Assembly (NCBI GenBank): GCA_910588845.1
Contig: CAJURU010000009.1
Location: 1-64,000, forward strand
Source of the DNA: an uncultured Lachnospiraceae bacterium
GTDB taxonomy: Bacteria; Bacillota; Clostridia; Lachnospirales; Lachnospiraceae
Reading direction: 5' to 3'
DNA: 64,000 nucleotides
The notes beneath the pieces are model-generated. The model saw only the letters and a program-made list of their open reading frames with translations. It was not told the origin of the DNA and did no database searches. Position numbers and translations under genes: made by a program. Shown here one piece after another: positions 34,469-44,120 of this stretch (positions are counted from its first letter, which is position 1; each line of letters starts with the position of its first letter).

Positions 34469-37299
34469 ATATTTTTCAGAAAGTCACACTCCGCTATTTA
34501 AAGGAAAACCGCACGCGCACGCTCGTTACGATCGTAGGGATTGTGCTCTCAGCGGCTATGTTTACCGCCGTAACCACCAGTATTTCTTCTCTCAGGAATT
34601 ACTTAGTCAATTCCACGATATATACAGAAGGAAATTGGTACGGCGCAGCTTACGGCCTGTCCGCAGCGCAAAAAGAAAAACTGTCTACCGATTCCCGCAC
34701 GAAAGAAGCGGTCTCCATGGAACTTTTTGGTTTTGCAGACTTAAACGATTCCAAGAACGACGCCAAACCTTATCTCTGTGTTTTGGGCGTCCAGGAAGAT
34801 TTCACAGATATGATGCCTGTGCATCTCCTGGAAGGACGGCTCCCGGAAAACAGCAGTGAACTTTTGCTGCCAGAGCACTTGAGCAGTAACGGCGGCATTG
34901 ACTGGAACGTAGGCGACAAACTTTCTCTTGCATTGGGCACGCGTATCGGCAGCGCCGGCAGTACGCTGACAAACGAAGATTCCTACAATAATGGGACTGA
35001 CGATGGTTTCCAAAATGGCGAAGTTATCTCTGGTCTGACGGAACATCTGAGCAACAAAGAGACTTATCATTATACCGTCGTCGGCATCTATGAGCGCCCC
35101 GATTATGAAGCGTATCTGGCGCCCGGATATACGGCGCTGACTGTCGGGGAAAACAGTGACAAACACTCTTACAGCTTATATTTGCGGACAGCGCCCGGCA
35201 GACATGTGGCCGATACCATTGAGCAGATGTTTGGAATGTATGACGATATCGGCTGGGAACTGAATTATAATTTACTGAGAATCTATGGTTACTCCGGCGA
35301 GTCCTCTTACAACCGCGTCCTGAAAAACCTGGGCGCTCTGCTTATCCTCATTATTATGTTTGGCTCCATCTCACTGATTTACAACGCCTTTTCCATTTCT
35401 GTCAGTGAACGCACAAAGCAATTTGGCCTGCTGGCTTCCATTGGTGCGACCAGGCGGCAGCTTACCGGAAGCGTAATTTTTGAATCGCTATTCCTGAGCA
35501 TGATTGGCATTCCTCTTGGCATTTTATCGGGACTTTTAGGTATCGGGATTACTTTTTATTTTGTGCAGGATATGATGGCAAACATTTTAGGCATTGGCTT
35601 TGGCGGCAGCTACCAGATGATGCGCCTAACGATGATTTTCGGCCCCGCCAAAAATGTCGCCCTGCGCCTGCATCCTTCTTTCGGCGCGCTGGCTATTGCC
35701 ATCGCCGTTTCTCTGCTGACAGTGGTTATTTCCGCTTATATCCCGGCAAGACGCGCCATGAAAAAGTCTGCTATCGACGCCATCCGCCAGAGCAGTGATA
35801 TCTCTATTCGCGCTAAGAAAGTTAAGACCTCGCGGCTGACACAGAAGCTTTTCGGCTTTGAAGGTATGCTCGCCACTAAGAACTACAAACGTAACCGCAG
35901 GAAATACCGGGCAACCGTCATTTCGCTTTTCTTAAGCGTCGTGCTGTTTATCTCGGCAAGCAGCTTTTGCGCATACCTCTCGCTTTCCGCCGGAACTGTG
36001 CTGAACAAAGATACTTATGATTTAGCTTATAGGCTTGATTCCTCAGAAAAGGAGACGCCGGATTCTCTGCTCGCCGCATTATCGGAGCCCGCAGACGTCA
36101 CGGATTCTACCTATGCGATTCGCATGTTTTTTAATTGTCCTGTGGAAACGGTTAAGCTTAATCCCAAGTTACGGGATTTTATGAGAAAAGAAGCGGAGGC
36201 CGGGGGCGGAGTTTATGAAGAATATGAAGAAACCGACATGGAATTGTCGCTGGTCTTCCTTGCAGATCAAGACTTTCGCGCTTATCTGAAGAAGCTGAAC
36301 TTATCGGAAGACGAATACTTTAACGCCAAAGCGCCTAAGGCTGTCGCCGCGGATTCCCTGCGCCTGTATTCCGGCTACTCGCAGAAATATTCCAGTTTCC
36401 CGGCATTCACAGACGAGAGCCCGGCAGAATTAAACATTTATCTTACCAGGAAACGGGAGGATTACGATTATTCCGGGACGGGCCGCATGGAAAACGGCGT
36501 CCCTGTCTGCGACTTTTACATTAAGAGTACCGATGATGAGATTGTAACTTTCACAAGAGAGGAATCTTGCCTGCCGCTCCCGCTTGCAGTTGGCGCAACC
36601 GTACGGCAGGCGCCGGATTTCTTCTCCGATGAAGATGGATGTATTCGTCTGTTTTACCCCTACAGTATGCTGGATTATGTCTTTACCGGACTGGAGGAAG
36701 ACACTGAGTATTATCAGATTAATGATCTGCCGCTCAGTGAGAATACATCCACGGAATTATTCTTTCAATGCCAGGATCATGACACGACAGACAGCTTCGC
36801 CGCCATGTCAAAACTGCTGATGCAAAAAGGATTTTCCACCTCGGGACTTATCGACTACGCCGCTTCCGTGGAGAGCAGCCGTGCAATGGTTACAGTCATT
36901 AATATTTTTTCCTACGGGTTTATCATCTTGATTTCCCTGATTGCCGCAGCGAATGTGTTTAACACGATCTCCACCAACATCAACCTGCGCAGAAGAGAGT
37001 TTGCCATGCTAAAGTCCATTGGCATGACGCCAAAAGCTTTTTCTAAAATGATGGACTTTGAATGTCTCCTCTATGGATTTAAAGGGTTATTGTATGGCCT
37101 GCCGGTTTCCTTTGTCTTGACCTGGATGATTTACAGCGCCATTGGGCCGGGCCTGGAAATCGCCTTCTTCATCCCCTGGTACAGCATCGCTATCGCTGTC
37201 GGCAGCGTATTTCTGGTAGTGTTTGTCACGATGCTCTACTCCATGAAGCGCATCCAAAAGGAGAACACCATTGATACGCTAAGGAATGAAAACTTATAA
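34465..37299 (+). CDS. FtsX-type ABC exporter permease, two-module
   Basis: A 944-residue membrane protein. There is one N-terminal helix (about 18-40), a long extracytoplasmic domain, a first FtsX three-helix unit (about 290-430), a second helix near 480-505, a second extracytoplasmic domain and a final FtsX unit (about 805-930) with FNTISTNINLRRREFAMLKS. The architecture is that of large FtsX-like permeases, longer than BceB (about 650). It works with the ATPase just upstream. The substrate is unknown; a role in antimicrobial-peptide resistance or envelope export is an inference from the two-component linkage. Confidence 0.9.
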   Translation: MNIFQKVTLRYLKENRTRTLVTIVGIVLSAAMFTAVTTSISSLRNYLVNSTIYTEGNWYGAAYGLSAAQKEKLSTDSRTKEAVSMELFGFADLNDSKNDAKPYLCVLGVQEDFTDMMPVHLLEGRLPENSSELLLPEHLSSNGGIDWNVGDKLSLALGTRIGSAGSTLTNEDSYNNGTDDGFQNGEVISGLTEHLSNKETYHYTVVGIYERPDYEAYLAPGYTALTVGENSDKHSYSLYLRTAPGRHVADTIEQMFGMYDDIGWELNYNLLRIYGYSGESSYNRVLKNLGALLILIIMFGSISLIYNAFSISVSERTKQFGLLASIGATRRQLTGSVIFESLFLSMIGIPLGILSGLLGIGITFYFVQDMMANILGIGFGGSYQMMRLTMIFGPAKNVALRLHPSFGALAIAIAVSLLTVVISAYIPARRAMKKSAIDAIRQSSDISIRAKKVKTSRLTQKLFGFEGMLATKNYKRNRRKYRATVISLFLSVVLFISASSFCAYLSLSAGTVLNKDTYDLAYRLDSSEKETPDSLLAALSEPADVTDSTYAIRMFFNCPVETVKLNPKLRDFMRKEAEAGGGVYEEYEETDMELSLVFLADQDFRAYLKKLNLSEDEYFNAKAPKAVAADSLRLYSGYSQKYSSFPAFTDESPAELNIYLTRKREDYDYSGTGRMENGVPVCDFYIKSTDDEIVTFTREESCLPLPLAVGATVRQAPDFFSDEDGCIRLFYPYSMLDYVFTGLEEDTEYYQINDLPLSENTSTELFFQCQDHDTTDSFAAMSKLLMQKGFSTSGLIDYAASVESSRAMVTVINIFSYGFIILISLIAAANVFNTISTNINLRRREFAMLKSIGMTPKAFSKMMDFECLLYGFKGLLYGLPVSFVLTWMIYSAIGPGLEIAFFIPWYSIAIAVGSVFLVVFVTMLYSMKRIQKENTIDTLRNENL

Positions 37300-37312
37300 C
37301 GAAATGTTCAGA

Positions 37313-39385
37313 CTAGCGGGGCGCCTCATCCACAGGCGCCCCATCTTGCGGTATTCCTTCTTCCGGCGTAACCACATTGTAATCATAATTATTTTCATCA
37401 ATGTAGGGCAGGAAATCGACGGGGTCAAGCCCCACATGGATCTGCTCCATAAAGTTCTTCCAGATATTTCCGGGATAGCTCGCACCGGACAGGCCCGGCA
37501 GTTCCCGCGGCATGTCATATCCCACCCATACGCTGGTGGTAAAATAATCTGTGTAGCCCACAAACCAGCCGTCCTTGTTGTCATTGGTGGTTCCGGTTTT
37601 GCCTGCGCACGGCATATTGCTAAGGGCAAGGCCGCGCCCTGTCCCGGACTGGACAACAGAGACCAGCATATCGGTCATCATGCGCGCCGCATTCGATTTG
37701 TATACTTCCTTTTCTTCGCTTTGCGTCTCCAAAATCACATTTTCCTCGGCGTCCGTGATCTTCATAATACAGGTTGGCTCCCGGTATTTTCCATCGTTTT
37801 CCAATGCCGCATAGGCCGAAGCCATCTCCACGGCAGACACACCGTTCGTAAATCCACCCAGCGCGCTTGTGGGGCGTACGTCCTGCTTATCCAGCCTGGA
37901 AAATTTCATTTCTTTCAGATAGGAAAGTCCTACCTCCGGCGTCAACTCCTCCAGCATATTCCAGGCCACTGTATTCTTAGAGGTCTGTACCGCATAGCGC
38001 AGGGAAATATTGCCCTCATAGCCGCCTCCGGCATTGGCCGGACCTTCCTCCGTTTTCACGTCTTCCACCATAGAATTGGGCGTGTATCCACGCTCCAATG
38101 CCGGCGTATAGACAATCAACGGTTTGATCGCGCTTCCCGGCTGACGGAAACTTTGGTATGCACGGTTTAAGGTATAGCCGGGCAAATCCTGGTTTCTTCC
38201 TCCGACAATTGCTTTCACATAACCGGAGTGATTATCCACGCACACAGCCGAGGCCTGTAACGTAAATATCCCCTCCTCATTCTGTTCCGTAAATTCCGCA
38301 AGGCCATTGTCCACAGCGCCCTGTAAGATCTGCTGCATATTAAGGTCAAGCGACGTATAGATACGATAGCCTTGCGTATACAAGCTCTTCTGGCATTCGC
38401 CATACAGCAGGTCGTACTCCTCCTCATATGCACTGCGCGCTTTTTCCGAGTCAAATTCCGTCTTAAACTCAAATCCCTGTTGTTTCATCAATTCCCGAAT
38501 CGCACAGTTGTATGTGTACGTCTCAACATAATCGCTTTTCGTCTTCTGCGGGCGCTCAAGAAGAATCTCTTCATCTTTCGCCTCCTCGCAGGTATCTTCT
38601 TTAATCTTGCCGTCATCCCGCATCTGATTGAGAATCCTGTTGCGCCGTTTGATCGTGTTCTCAGGATGCTGCACCGGATCATACAGCGTAGGGTTATTGG
38701 GAATTGCGCACAGGAACGCAATCTGCGACAGATCAAGGTTATCTACATCCTTATTAAAATACCCCTTGCTCGCCGCCTGTATGCCGTAATAGCCATTGCC
38801 AAAATAGATATTATTAAGGTAAAACTCCATAATCTTATTCTTACTGTAAATCTTCTCCAGCTCTACAGCAATGAACATTTCCTCCACTTTTCGCTCCCAT
38901 TTGACATCCTGCGTGAGGAAAATGTTCCTGGCAAGCTGCTGGGTAATCGTACTTCCGCCCTGCGTAACCTTGCCATTTTGAATCATGGCCTTGGCGGCGC
39001 GCATGATAGCCTTGATGTCAATGCCGTTGTGACTGTAAAATTTCTTATCCTCAATGCTCACCATGGCCGCCGGCACATAAGCCGGTATATTATCATAATC
39101 CAGATAATATACGTCTTTTTCGCCTTTCAGCGTGGACACCAACGTCCCGTTCGCATCATATACAAGGCTGGTCTCTACCGAACGGAACGTGCTCTCGTCT
39201 GAAGCGCGTACCAGCTCCTTCGCCTCCTTCTGAAGCTTACTCACCGTCTGGGCATAGCCGCCGAAATAGTACCATCCCAACGCCACTGCCACCAACAGTA
39301 CCAATAAAATCTGTAGTCTCGCAAAAAACCAGAATACACGGTATTTCTTTTTTTTCTTATGTTTCTGCTTTTTCTTTTCACTCAT
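37313..39385 (-). CDS. Class A penicillin-binding protein
   Basis: A 690-residue bifunctional peptidoglycan synthase. A Lys-rich cytoplasmic head and one membrane helix (about 21-42) come first. The GT51 transglycosylase domain has SIEDKKFYSHNG with catalytic Glu112 and GGSTITQQLARN. The transpeptidase has S418-AIK in RQPGSAIKPL, S469-KN and K596-TG in GKTGTTNDN. The C-terminal tail is short and acidic. It follows the YhaN-like gene after 8 nt and forms the last gene of that operon; its 3' end faces the FtsX-type permease gene 13 bp away. Confidence 0.95.
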   Translation of the reverse strand: MSEKKKQKHKKKKKYRVFWFFARLQILLVLLVAVALGWYYFGGYAQTVSKLQKEAKELVRASDESTFRSVETSLVYDANGTLVSTLKGEKDVYYLDYDNIPAYVPAAMVSIEDKKFYSHNGIDIKAIMRAAKAMIQNGKVTQGGSTITQQLARNIFLTQDVKWERKVEEMFIAVELEKIYSKNKIMEFYLNNIYFGNGYYGIQAASKGYFNKDVDNLDLSQIAFLCAIPNNPTLYDPVQHPENTIKRRNRILNQMRDDGKIKEDTCEEAKDEEILLERPQKTKSDYVETYTYNCAIRELMKQQGFEFKTEFDSEKARSAYEEEYDLLYGECQKSLYTQGYRIYTSLDLNMQQILQGAVDNGLAEFTEQNEEGIFTLQASAVCVDNHSGYVKAIVGGRNQDLPGYTLNRAYQSFRQPGSAIKPLIVYTPALERGYTPNSMVEDVKTEEGPANAGGGYEGNISLRYAVQTSKNTVAWNMLEELTPEVGLSYLKEMKFSRLDKQDVRPTSALGGFTNGVSAVEMASAYAALENDGKYREPTCIMKITDAEENVILETQSEEKEVYKSNAARMMTDMLVSVVQSGTGRGLALSNMPCAGKTGTTNDNKDGWFVGYTDYFTTSVWVGYDMPRELPGLSGASYPGNIWKNFMEQIHVGLDPVDFLPYIDENNYDYNVVTPEEGIPQDGAPVDEAPR

Positions 39386-39393
39386 AGCCCTTC

Positions 39394-41046
39394 CTACCTG
39401 CTAAGCAAAATCTTTCCATATGGTATGTTATTCCGCTCAAGAATTTCCATCTCACGCCTCTGACAAGTGAAGAGAAAAATCTGCCCATTTTGCCTGCTCA
39501 ACCAATTAATGGCCGACTCCAATCTTTTCTCGTCAAACGACGCAAATACCTCATCTAAAATAATCGGCATGGACTCTTCCTTCGTGAAGATGCCGCCCGC
39601 CCCCATTCTCAGAGCCACATACATCTGCTCCATCACACCCTGGCTGAGTTGCCAGGGCTGCAATTTGCGGTTATCTTTCTCCACGATCAGATTCATCTGC
39701 TCATCAAGTCCAATCCTATCATATTTCCCCTGGGTCATTTCAGTCAGAATGCGGGACATTTCCTCTTCCATCTGCTTCCTGCTGTCCTGGTATGCGTCCT
39801 TGGATAAACTCTGTAACGTGTTATAAGCAAGCTCGTAGGCCTGTACCTGGAGTTCCAGCTCCTGTTCTTCCTCCGAGGGCTGTGTATTCTGCTCTATTTC
39901 CTCCCGCAAATTCAACAACAAAGCCTGCTTTTCTGCAAGCTGTTCCTGCAACAACTCTTCTACTACGCGATGTTTGGCCTTCGTCTCCTGCTTCTGCCGC
40001 ACTTCCTGCCATTCCCTGTCTTTGGAGACAGAAATATTGCGCTCCCGCTTCTCCTCCTCATGCTGTCGGATAAGCGATTTCAGGCGTTTCTCCTTCTGGA
40101 ACCAATGGCACACGCTGCCGACGCCTCCCAGAAATCCAAACAACAGCGCCAGTTCTAATACAAGCCAGCCCCAATTCCCGCCTCGCATCAACGGGTGTGC
40201 AGTGGCATTTATAATTCCCAGCACAAGGCTGAAAAGCGTAATCACAGTGGAAACCAGCAGACGCACCCGATAGCCTTTCTGTACGTTTTTCTGGCGGATA
40301 TCCCACAAATACTCCGCCATCTGATTACTGTCATGCTCAGGCAAATCTGCACCCGGCCGCTGTCTGGAAATATTTTCATGGCTCTCCTTCTGCTGTTCCT
40401 GCAATTGCTCAATATCTCTTTGCAGAAGCCCCTCCTTTACCTGCAGCTTTTCCGTCTCATCCCCGCGCTTCTGTCTCTGTTCTTCCAAACGCTGTTTGGC
40501 GTCCTTCTGTTTCTCTTTTAAGCTTTTGCGTGCGCCGGCAAGGTCGACTTCCCCCTCGCCTCCCATAGACATATTTACAAAGTAATTCTGTAAAATTTCT
40601 GCAAATTCCTTCTTAGTCTCAATCTCAGCCTGGTGGATGCAGTATGTATTCTCGTAGGAAGCCTTCTTGATGCCTCCCAAAAGCATTTCCAAATCTCCAT
40701 GTTCCACAGACAGCTCTTCGCCGTCCATCTCGTTCGTAAGTTTCGCTGATTTCTCTTTATGGTAAAAATTCCTCTCCAGATAAAAAGGTTTATCCCCCAC
40801 CGTAAACTTCAATCCGCCTGCAAAAAAAGAATTACTGTTCCAGGGCTCGTACTTCTGATAGTGGTCGTTTTTCCCCGATTTGCCCCGCTGCTTCTCCAAA
40901 CCGAACAGCATACTTGTAATAAACCTCTGCATTGTGGATTTACCGGTTTCGTTCTCCCCATATATCACATTCAGCCCCGGAAGGGGACGCATGTTGATAT
41001 TATGGAGCTTTCCAAAATTTTTAATCTGAATCTCTGTTATCTTCAT
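39394..41046 (-). CDS. YhaN-like (Rad50/SbcC-type) ATPase with membrane helices
   Basis: A 550-residue SMC-like ATPase. Walker A is in NVIYGENETGKST (26-38), the signature is LSQGVMEQMYVALRMGA and Walker B is MPIILDEVFASFDEKR. Between the two coiled coils, at about 262-282 and 292-315, lie two clear transmembrane helices, so the coiled-coil apex is likely in the membrane. It is short for the family (YhaN is close to 960). Its start overlaps the nuclease gene stop by 4 bases. Together they should form a Mre11-Rad50-like complex. Confidence 0.85.
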   Translation of the reverse strand: MKITEIQIKNFGKLHNINMRPLPGLNVIYGENETGKSTMQRFITSMLFGLEKQRGKSGKNDHYQKYEPWNSNSFFAGGLKFTVGDKPFYLERNFYHKEKSAKLTNEMDGEELSVEHGDLEMLLGGIKKASYENTYCIHQAEIETKKEFAEILQNYFVNMSMGGEGEVDLAGARKSLKEKQKDAKQRLEEQRQKRGDETEKLQVKEGLLQRDIEQLQEQQKESHENISRQRPGADLPEHDSNQMAEYLWDIRQKNVQKGYRVRLLVSTVITLFSLVLGIINATAHPLMRGGNWGWLVLELALLFGFLGGVGSVCHWFQKEKRLKSLIRQHEEEKRERNISVSKDREWQEVRQKQETKAKHRVVEELLQEQLAEKQALLLNLREEIEQNTQPSEEEQELELQVQAYELAYNTLQSLSKDAYQDSRKQMEEEMSRILTEMTQGKYDRIGLDEQMNLIVEKDNRKLQPWQLSQGVMEQMYVALRMGAGGIFTKEESMPIILDEVFASFDEKRLESAINWLSRQNGQIFLFTCQRREMEILERNNIPYGKILLSR

Positions 41047-42089
41047 TCTGCCATCAATGCCTCCACACCATAGTATAATGCTTTTTCCGTAATTTTATTC
41101 TGTGGCATTTCCTCTAAAGCCCGGATGTAACGGCCTAAAATCTGCTGTCCATACTGCCGTTTTAATTCCTCAAAATCATAATCCGCCCGACACTGGTCGA
41201 TTACCTTTACCACCCGATCCATAGATTTTATCTTTTCCGTATCAATCGGCGCTTCCTTATCACAAAAACCGTTGAGCGTAACCTTAAATTTCTTGTATGC
41301 CGGCGCAATGCGAATACGGCTTTCCAAAAACTCCTCTAAAGCCCCCTGCGTAATTTCCGGGCTGACCTTCAAGTTCAGAGGAACATATTCACAGTAATGA
41401 AGCGGCACAAACTTTACATGGCACGCATGATTCTTGATTTCTCCCTGAAAATATCCATGCTCTCCCAAATCATTGCAGTCAATAGGCTGCAACGCGCCTG
41501 CCATCACCACTTTATCCTGCACAAGCTGTATAGGTTTATGGATATGCCCGCACGCCACATAAGCAAATTTGCTATCCGCAAAATCACTGCCTTTGATGGG
41601 AATGTGCTTCTCATCCCCGCCATGCGCCAGTAAAATATTAATATAATTGCCTTCCTTGGCCTGGACGCCCTTATAACGCGGCTCCGAAATTTCTTTATGC
41701 CAATAACTCATGCCATATATCCTTGTACCAAGCCCTTCCAGCTCTATGTAATCTATCTCTTCCGACTTTAAGAAATGCACGTTTTCTTCCCAGCGGAACG
41801 TACAGTAGCAGGAAGACAGCGTCAGATGATCATGGTTGCCGGCAATCAGCGCCACCTGCGTCTTGGGAATGCGTGAAAACTGGTAATTGACCTCCTTGAG
41901 CTCCTTCACCAAAGGCTGCCCATGAAACAAGTCGCCTGCAATCAGAAGAAGCTGAACCTGCTCTTCCTTCACCTTATCAATCACTTCTTTAAACGCCTGC
42001 CAGCTGTGAGGCTCGCGCTCCTTCGCCCATTCCCTGTCTCTGTCGGGCCTGGCTCCTAAATGTATATCGGCTATATGAATAAACTTCAT
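41043..42089 (-). CDS. YhaO-like DNA repair exonuclease (metallophosphoesterase)
   Basis: A 348-residue SbcD/Mre11-type nuclease. The metal-binding motifs are in order: FIHIADIHLGARP, LLIAGDLFHG, LIAGNHDH, LLAHGGDEKH and VACGHIHKP. The C-terminal part is a capping and ATPase-binding region. AAGGAG lies before the ATG at 42089; a longer frame to 42116 has no site. It is translationally coupled to the YhaN-like gene. Confidence 0.92.
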   Translation of the reverse strand: MKFIHIADIHLGARPDRDREWAKEREPHSWQAFKEVIDKVKEEQVQLLLIAGDLFHGQPLVKELKEVNYQFSRIPKTQVALIAGNHDHLTLSSCYCTFRWEENVHFLKSEEIDYIELEGLGTRIYGMSYWHKEISEPRYKGVQAKEGNYINILLAHGGDEKHIPIKGSDFADSKFAYVACGHIHKPIQLVQDKVVMAGALQPIDCNDLGEHGYFQGEIKNHACHVKFVPLHYCEYVPLNLKVSPEITQGALEEFLESRIRIAPAYKKFKVTLNGFCDKEAPIDTEKIKSMDRVVKVIDQCRADYDFEELKRQYGQQILGRYIRALEEMPQNKITEKALYYGVEALMAE

Positions 42090-42132
42090 AAAAAGATTTC
42101 TCCTTCGTATTTGCAAAAATAGTTACTTTTCT

Positions 42133-42161
42133 ATTTTACACTTTTGGTCGGGAATATACAA
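42133..42161 (-). promoter_or_regulatory. Promoter of the nuclease-ATPase-PBP operon
   Basis: On the minus strand TTGTAT (42156-42161), a 17-bp spacer and TAAAAT (42133-42138). Confidence 0.65.
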
Positions 42162-42195
42162 GATTGAATCCTATAAAATAGGAAAAGACAGAACA

Positions 42196-42223
42196 TTGAC
42201 AAAAACACGGAAAAGATTATAAT
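42196..42223 (+). promoter_or_regulatory. Promoter of the polysaccharide deacetylase gene
   Basis: TTGACA (42196-42201), a 16-bp spacer and TATAAT (42218-42223), divergent from the nuclease promoter. Confidence 0.75.
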
Positions 42224-42310
42224 TGAAAAGAAACTGAAACAATAACCCAAAAGAGCTTCCCTGAATGGAACAGGGCTATCGCAAACATACTGAACGGAGG
42301 AACGCATAAG

Positions 42311-43363
42311 ATGAAAAAAGTTCAATACGCGGCTATAACAATCTGTGGAATCCTGCTGATAATCTGCTGTGTTTTTTTTGCCTGCCAAAGTTGGAACCTG
42401 GGCCGTCGCTACCAAACGCTGGAAACGGAAGCCTCCGCCCTCCGGGACGACAATTCCAAACTCCAACAGGACAAATCGAAACTAGATACGGAGCTGACAG
42501 ACAGCGCTGCACAATTAGAAGAAAAGGAACGTTACGTTGCCGGACAAAAAGAATATATTTCTGAATTATCCGGTCAAATTGAATCCCTCACAGAAGACAG
42601 CGAAGATGACGGCGGCTCGCAAACGACAAATGACAATTCCAGCGCAGACAACGACGCAGACGACTCGGCCGGTTCCGGGAATAATACATACACGAACCCG
42701 GATTCAGACGCATATCCCAACCTCTACGCCGAAGGATGCTCCCCGGAAGACATCAAAAAAGTCGTCTATCTGACCTTTGACGACGGCCCGTCCAACCTGA
42801 CCCCTAAAGTGCTCGACTTGCTGGATCGCTATAATGCCAAAGCAACATTTTTCGTTGTATGCAAAAACAATGAGGAATACGCCGAATATCTATCTGAAAT
42901 TGTAGAACGCGGCCACACGCTTGCGCTTCACTCTTACAGCCATAACTACAACGAGATTTATGCCTCAAAAGACGCTTTCCTTCGCGACTACGAAAAGGTA
43001 TACGACTGGGTTGTTGATAATACAGGATACACGCCCTCTCTGTTCCGTTTTCCCGGAGGCAGCAACAATGGCTCCTCCTACGTGGTAAACGGCATCATTG
43101 ATGAGATGGAAGAACGCGGCTTTCAATACTTTGACTGGAATGTCAGTTCAGGCGACGGCAGCGAACTGACTACCACGGAGAATATCATTGACAATATTTG
43201 CAGCAATGTCGGCGTTCCTGAAAATCCAGTCGTACTGATGCATGACGGCAGGGGAAAGAACGCCACGCTGGCTGCTCTCCCCACCGTACTGGAATACTTG
43301 TCCGACAATGGATATGAATTTTGCTCCCTCGACAAAAATGTAGAAGCCGTACATTACCGCTAG
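42311..43363 (+). CDS. Membrane-anchored polysaccharide (peptidoglycan) deacetylase
   Basis: A 350-residue surface enzyme. An N-terminal membrane helix (about 6-26) is followed by a coiled coil (about 35-100), a Ser/Asp/Asn-rich linker (to about 140) and a NodB domain. NodB motifs are YLTFDDGPSN (metal Asp), LALHSYSHNYNEI (HxxxH-type metal site), RFPGGSNNG and VVLMHDGRGK. The likely substrate is cell-wall GlcNAc or MurNAc, as for PgdA, giving lysozyme resistance. GGAGG precedes the ATG. Confidence 0.92.
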   Translation: MKKVQYAAITICGILLIICCVFFACQSWNLGRRYQTLETEASALRDDNSKLQQDKSKLDTELTDSAAQLEEKERYVAGQKEYISELSGQIESLTEDSEDDGGSQTTNDNSSADNDADDSAGSGNNTYTNPDSDAYPNLYAEGCSPEDIKKVVYLTFDDGPSNLTPKVLDLLDRYNAKATFFVVCKNNEEYAEYLSEIVERGHTLALHSYSHNYNEIYASKDAFLRDYEKVYDWVVDNTGYTPSLFRFPGGSNNGSSYVVNGIIDEMEERGFQYFDWNVSSGDGSELTTTENIIDNICSNVGVPENPVVLMHDGRGKNATLAALPTVLEYLSDNGYEFCSLDKNVEAVHYR

Positions 43364-43409
43364 GCGGGTATAAATAATCTATAAAAGCCGGGATCGAAAA
43401 CAGTGGGGC

Positions 43410-43958
43410 TTATTGCTCCATCTGTTTCCCCAGAAACCCGGCTGCAACTCTTGCCATCTTACTCTCGGCTTCCCCTATACCGCCGTTGTCATCCCGATTG
43501 TACATCACCACGGAACCGATCGCATCTCCCTCGCAAATAATTGTGGACACTACCTGGGACTGAAAATCCCCAGAATCATCTAAAGTAATTTTTACAAACC
43601 CTTTCTCATTCTTGCGCGCGCAAAATGTCTCTCTGTCTGTAATCACATTTTCCAACTGCTTACTGATGGGCTTACCGTCAAACTCTTTTTTCCCGCTGCC
43701 CGCTGCGGCAACTACATGATCCCTGTCCGTAATGCACACAAGACAGCCGCTGGTCTGAGCAAGGCTCTCCGCATACAGGCCGGCAAACTGCCCTAGTTCT
43801 CCGATAGGCGAATATTTTTTGAGGATAATCTCACCCTCACGGTCCGTAAAAATTTCCAGCGGATCTCCCTCACGAATCCGCAATGTGCGCCGGATTTCTT
43901 TCGGCACTACTACCCTTCCCAAATCATCTATTCTGCGAACAATTCCTGTTGCTTTCAT
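43410..43958 (-). CDS. spoVT: Stage V sporulation protein T
   Basis: The 182-residue regulator controls late forespore genes. The N-terminal AbrB-type swapped-hairpin domain (1-50) reads IDDLGRVVVPKEIRRTLRIR; a GAF-like domain (about 55-180) follows, the combination that defines SpoVT. GGAGG lies 7 nt before the ATG. A sigma-G-like promoter is found at 44002-44031. The gene marks the genome as that of a sporulating lineage. Confidence 0.95.
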   Translation of the reverse strand: MKATGIVRRIDDLGRVVVPKEIRRTLRIREGDPLEIFTDREGEIILKKYSPIGELGQFAGLYAESLAQTSGCLVCITDRDHVVAAAGSGKKEFDGKPISKQLENVITDRETFCARKNEKGFVKITLDDSGDFQSQVVSTIICEGDAIGSVVMYNRDDNGGIGEAESKMARVAAGFLGKQMEQ

Positions 43959-44001
43959 AAAAAATCCTCCATTTACAAATATCTTATCTTTTTCTCGATA
44001 C

Positions 44002-44031
44002 TAGTATCTGTAAACGGAGGCATTTTATACC
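44002..44031 (-). promoter_or_regulatory. Sigma-G-like promoter of spoVT
   Basis: On the minus strand GGTATA (44026-44031), a 17-bp spacer and GATACTA (44002-44008), close to the forespore sigma-G/F pattern GYATA-N17/18-CATWMTA. The leader is about 37 nt. Confidence 0.65.
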
Positions 44032-44120
44032 TTGATTTGTTTTTAAATTGTAAGTGAAACAAAGCGCTGTTTCACGCCGCCTTGATTGGATGAAAACTCT
44101 GCTGCACCTCAAACCTGAAC

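Noticed and set aside
43364..43409. Terminator between the deacetylase gene and spoVT
   Set aside because: AAGCC and GGCTT can pair, but the stem is only 5 bp with no T-run, too weak to list.
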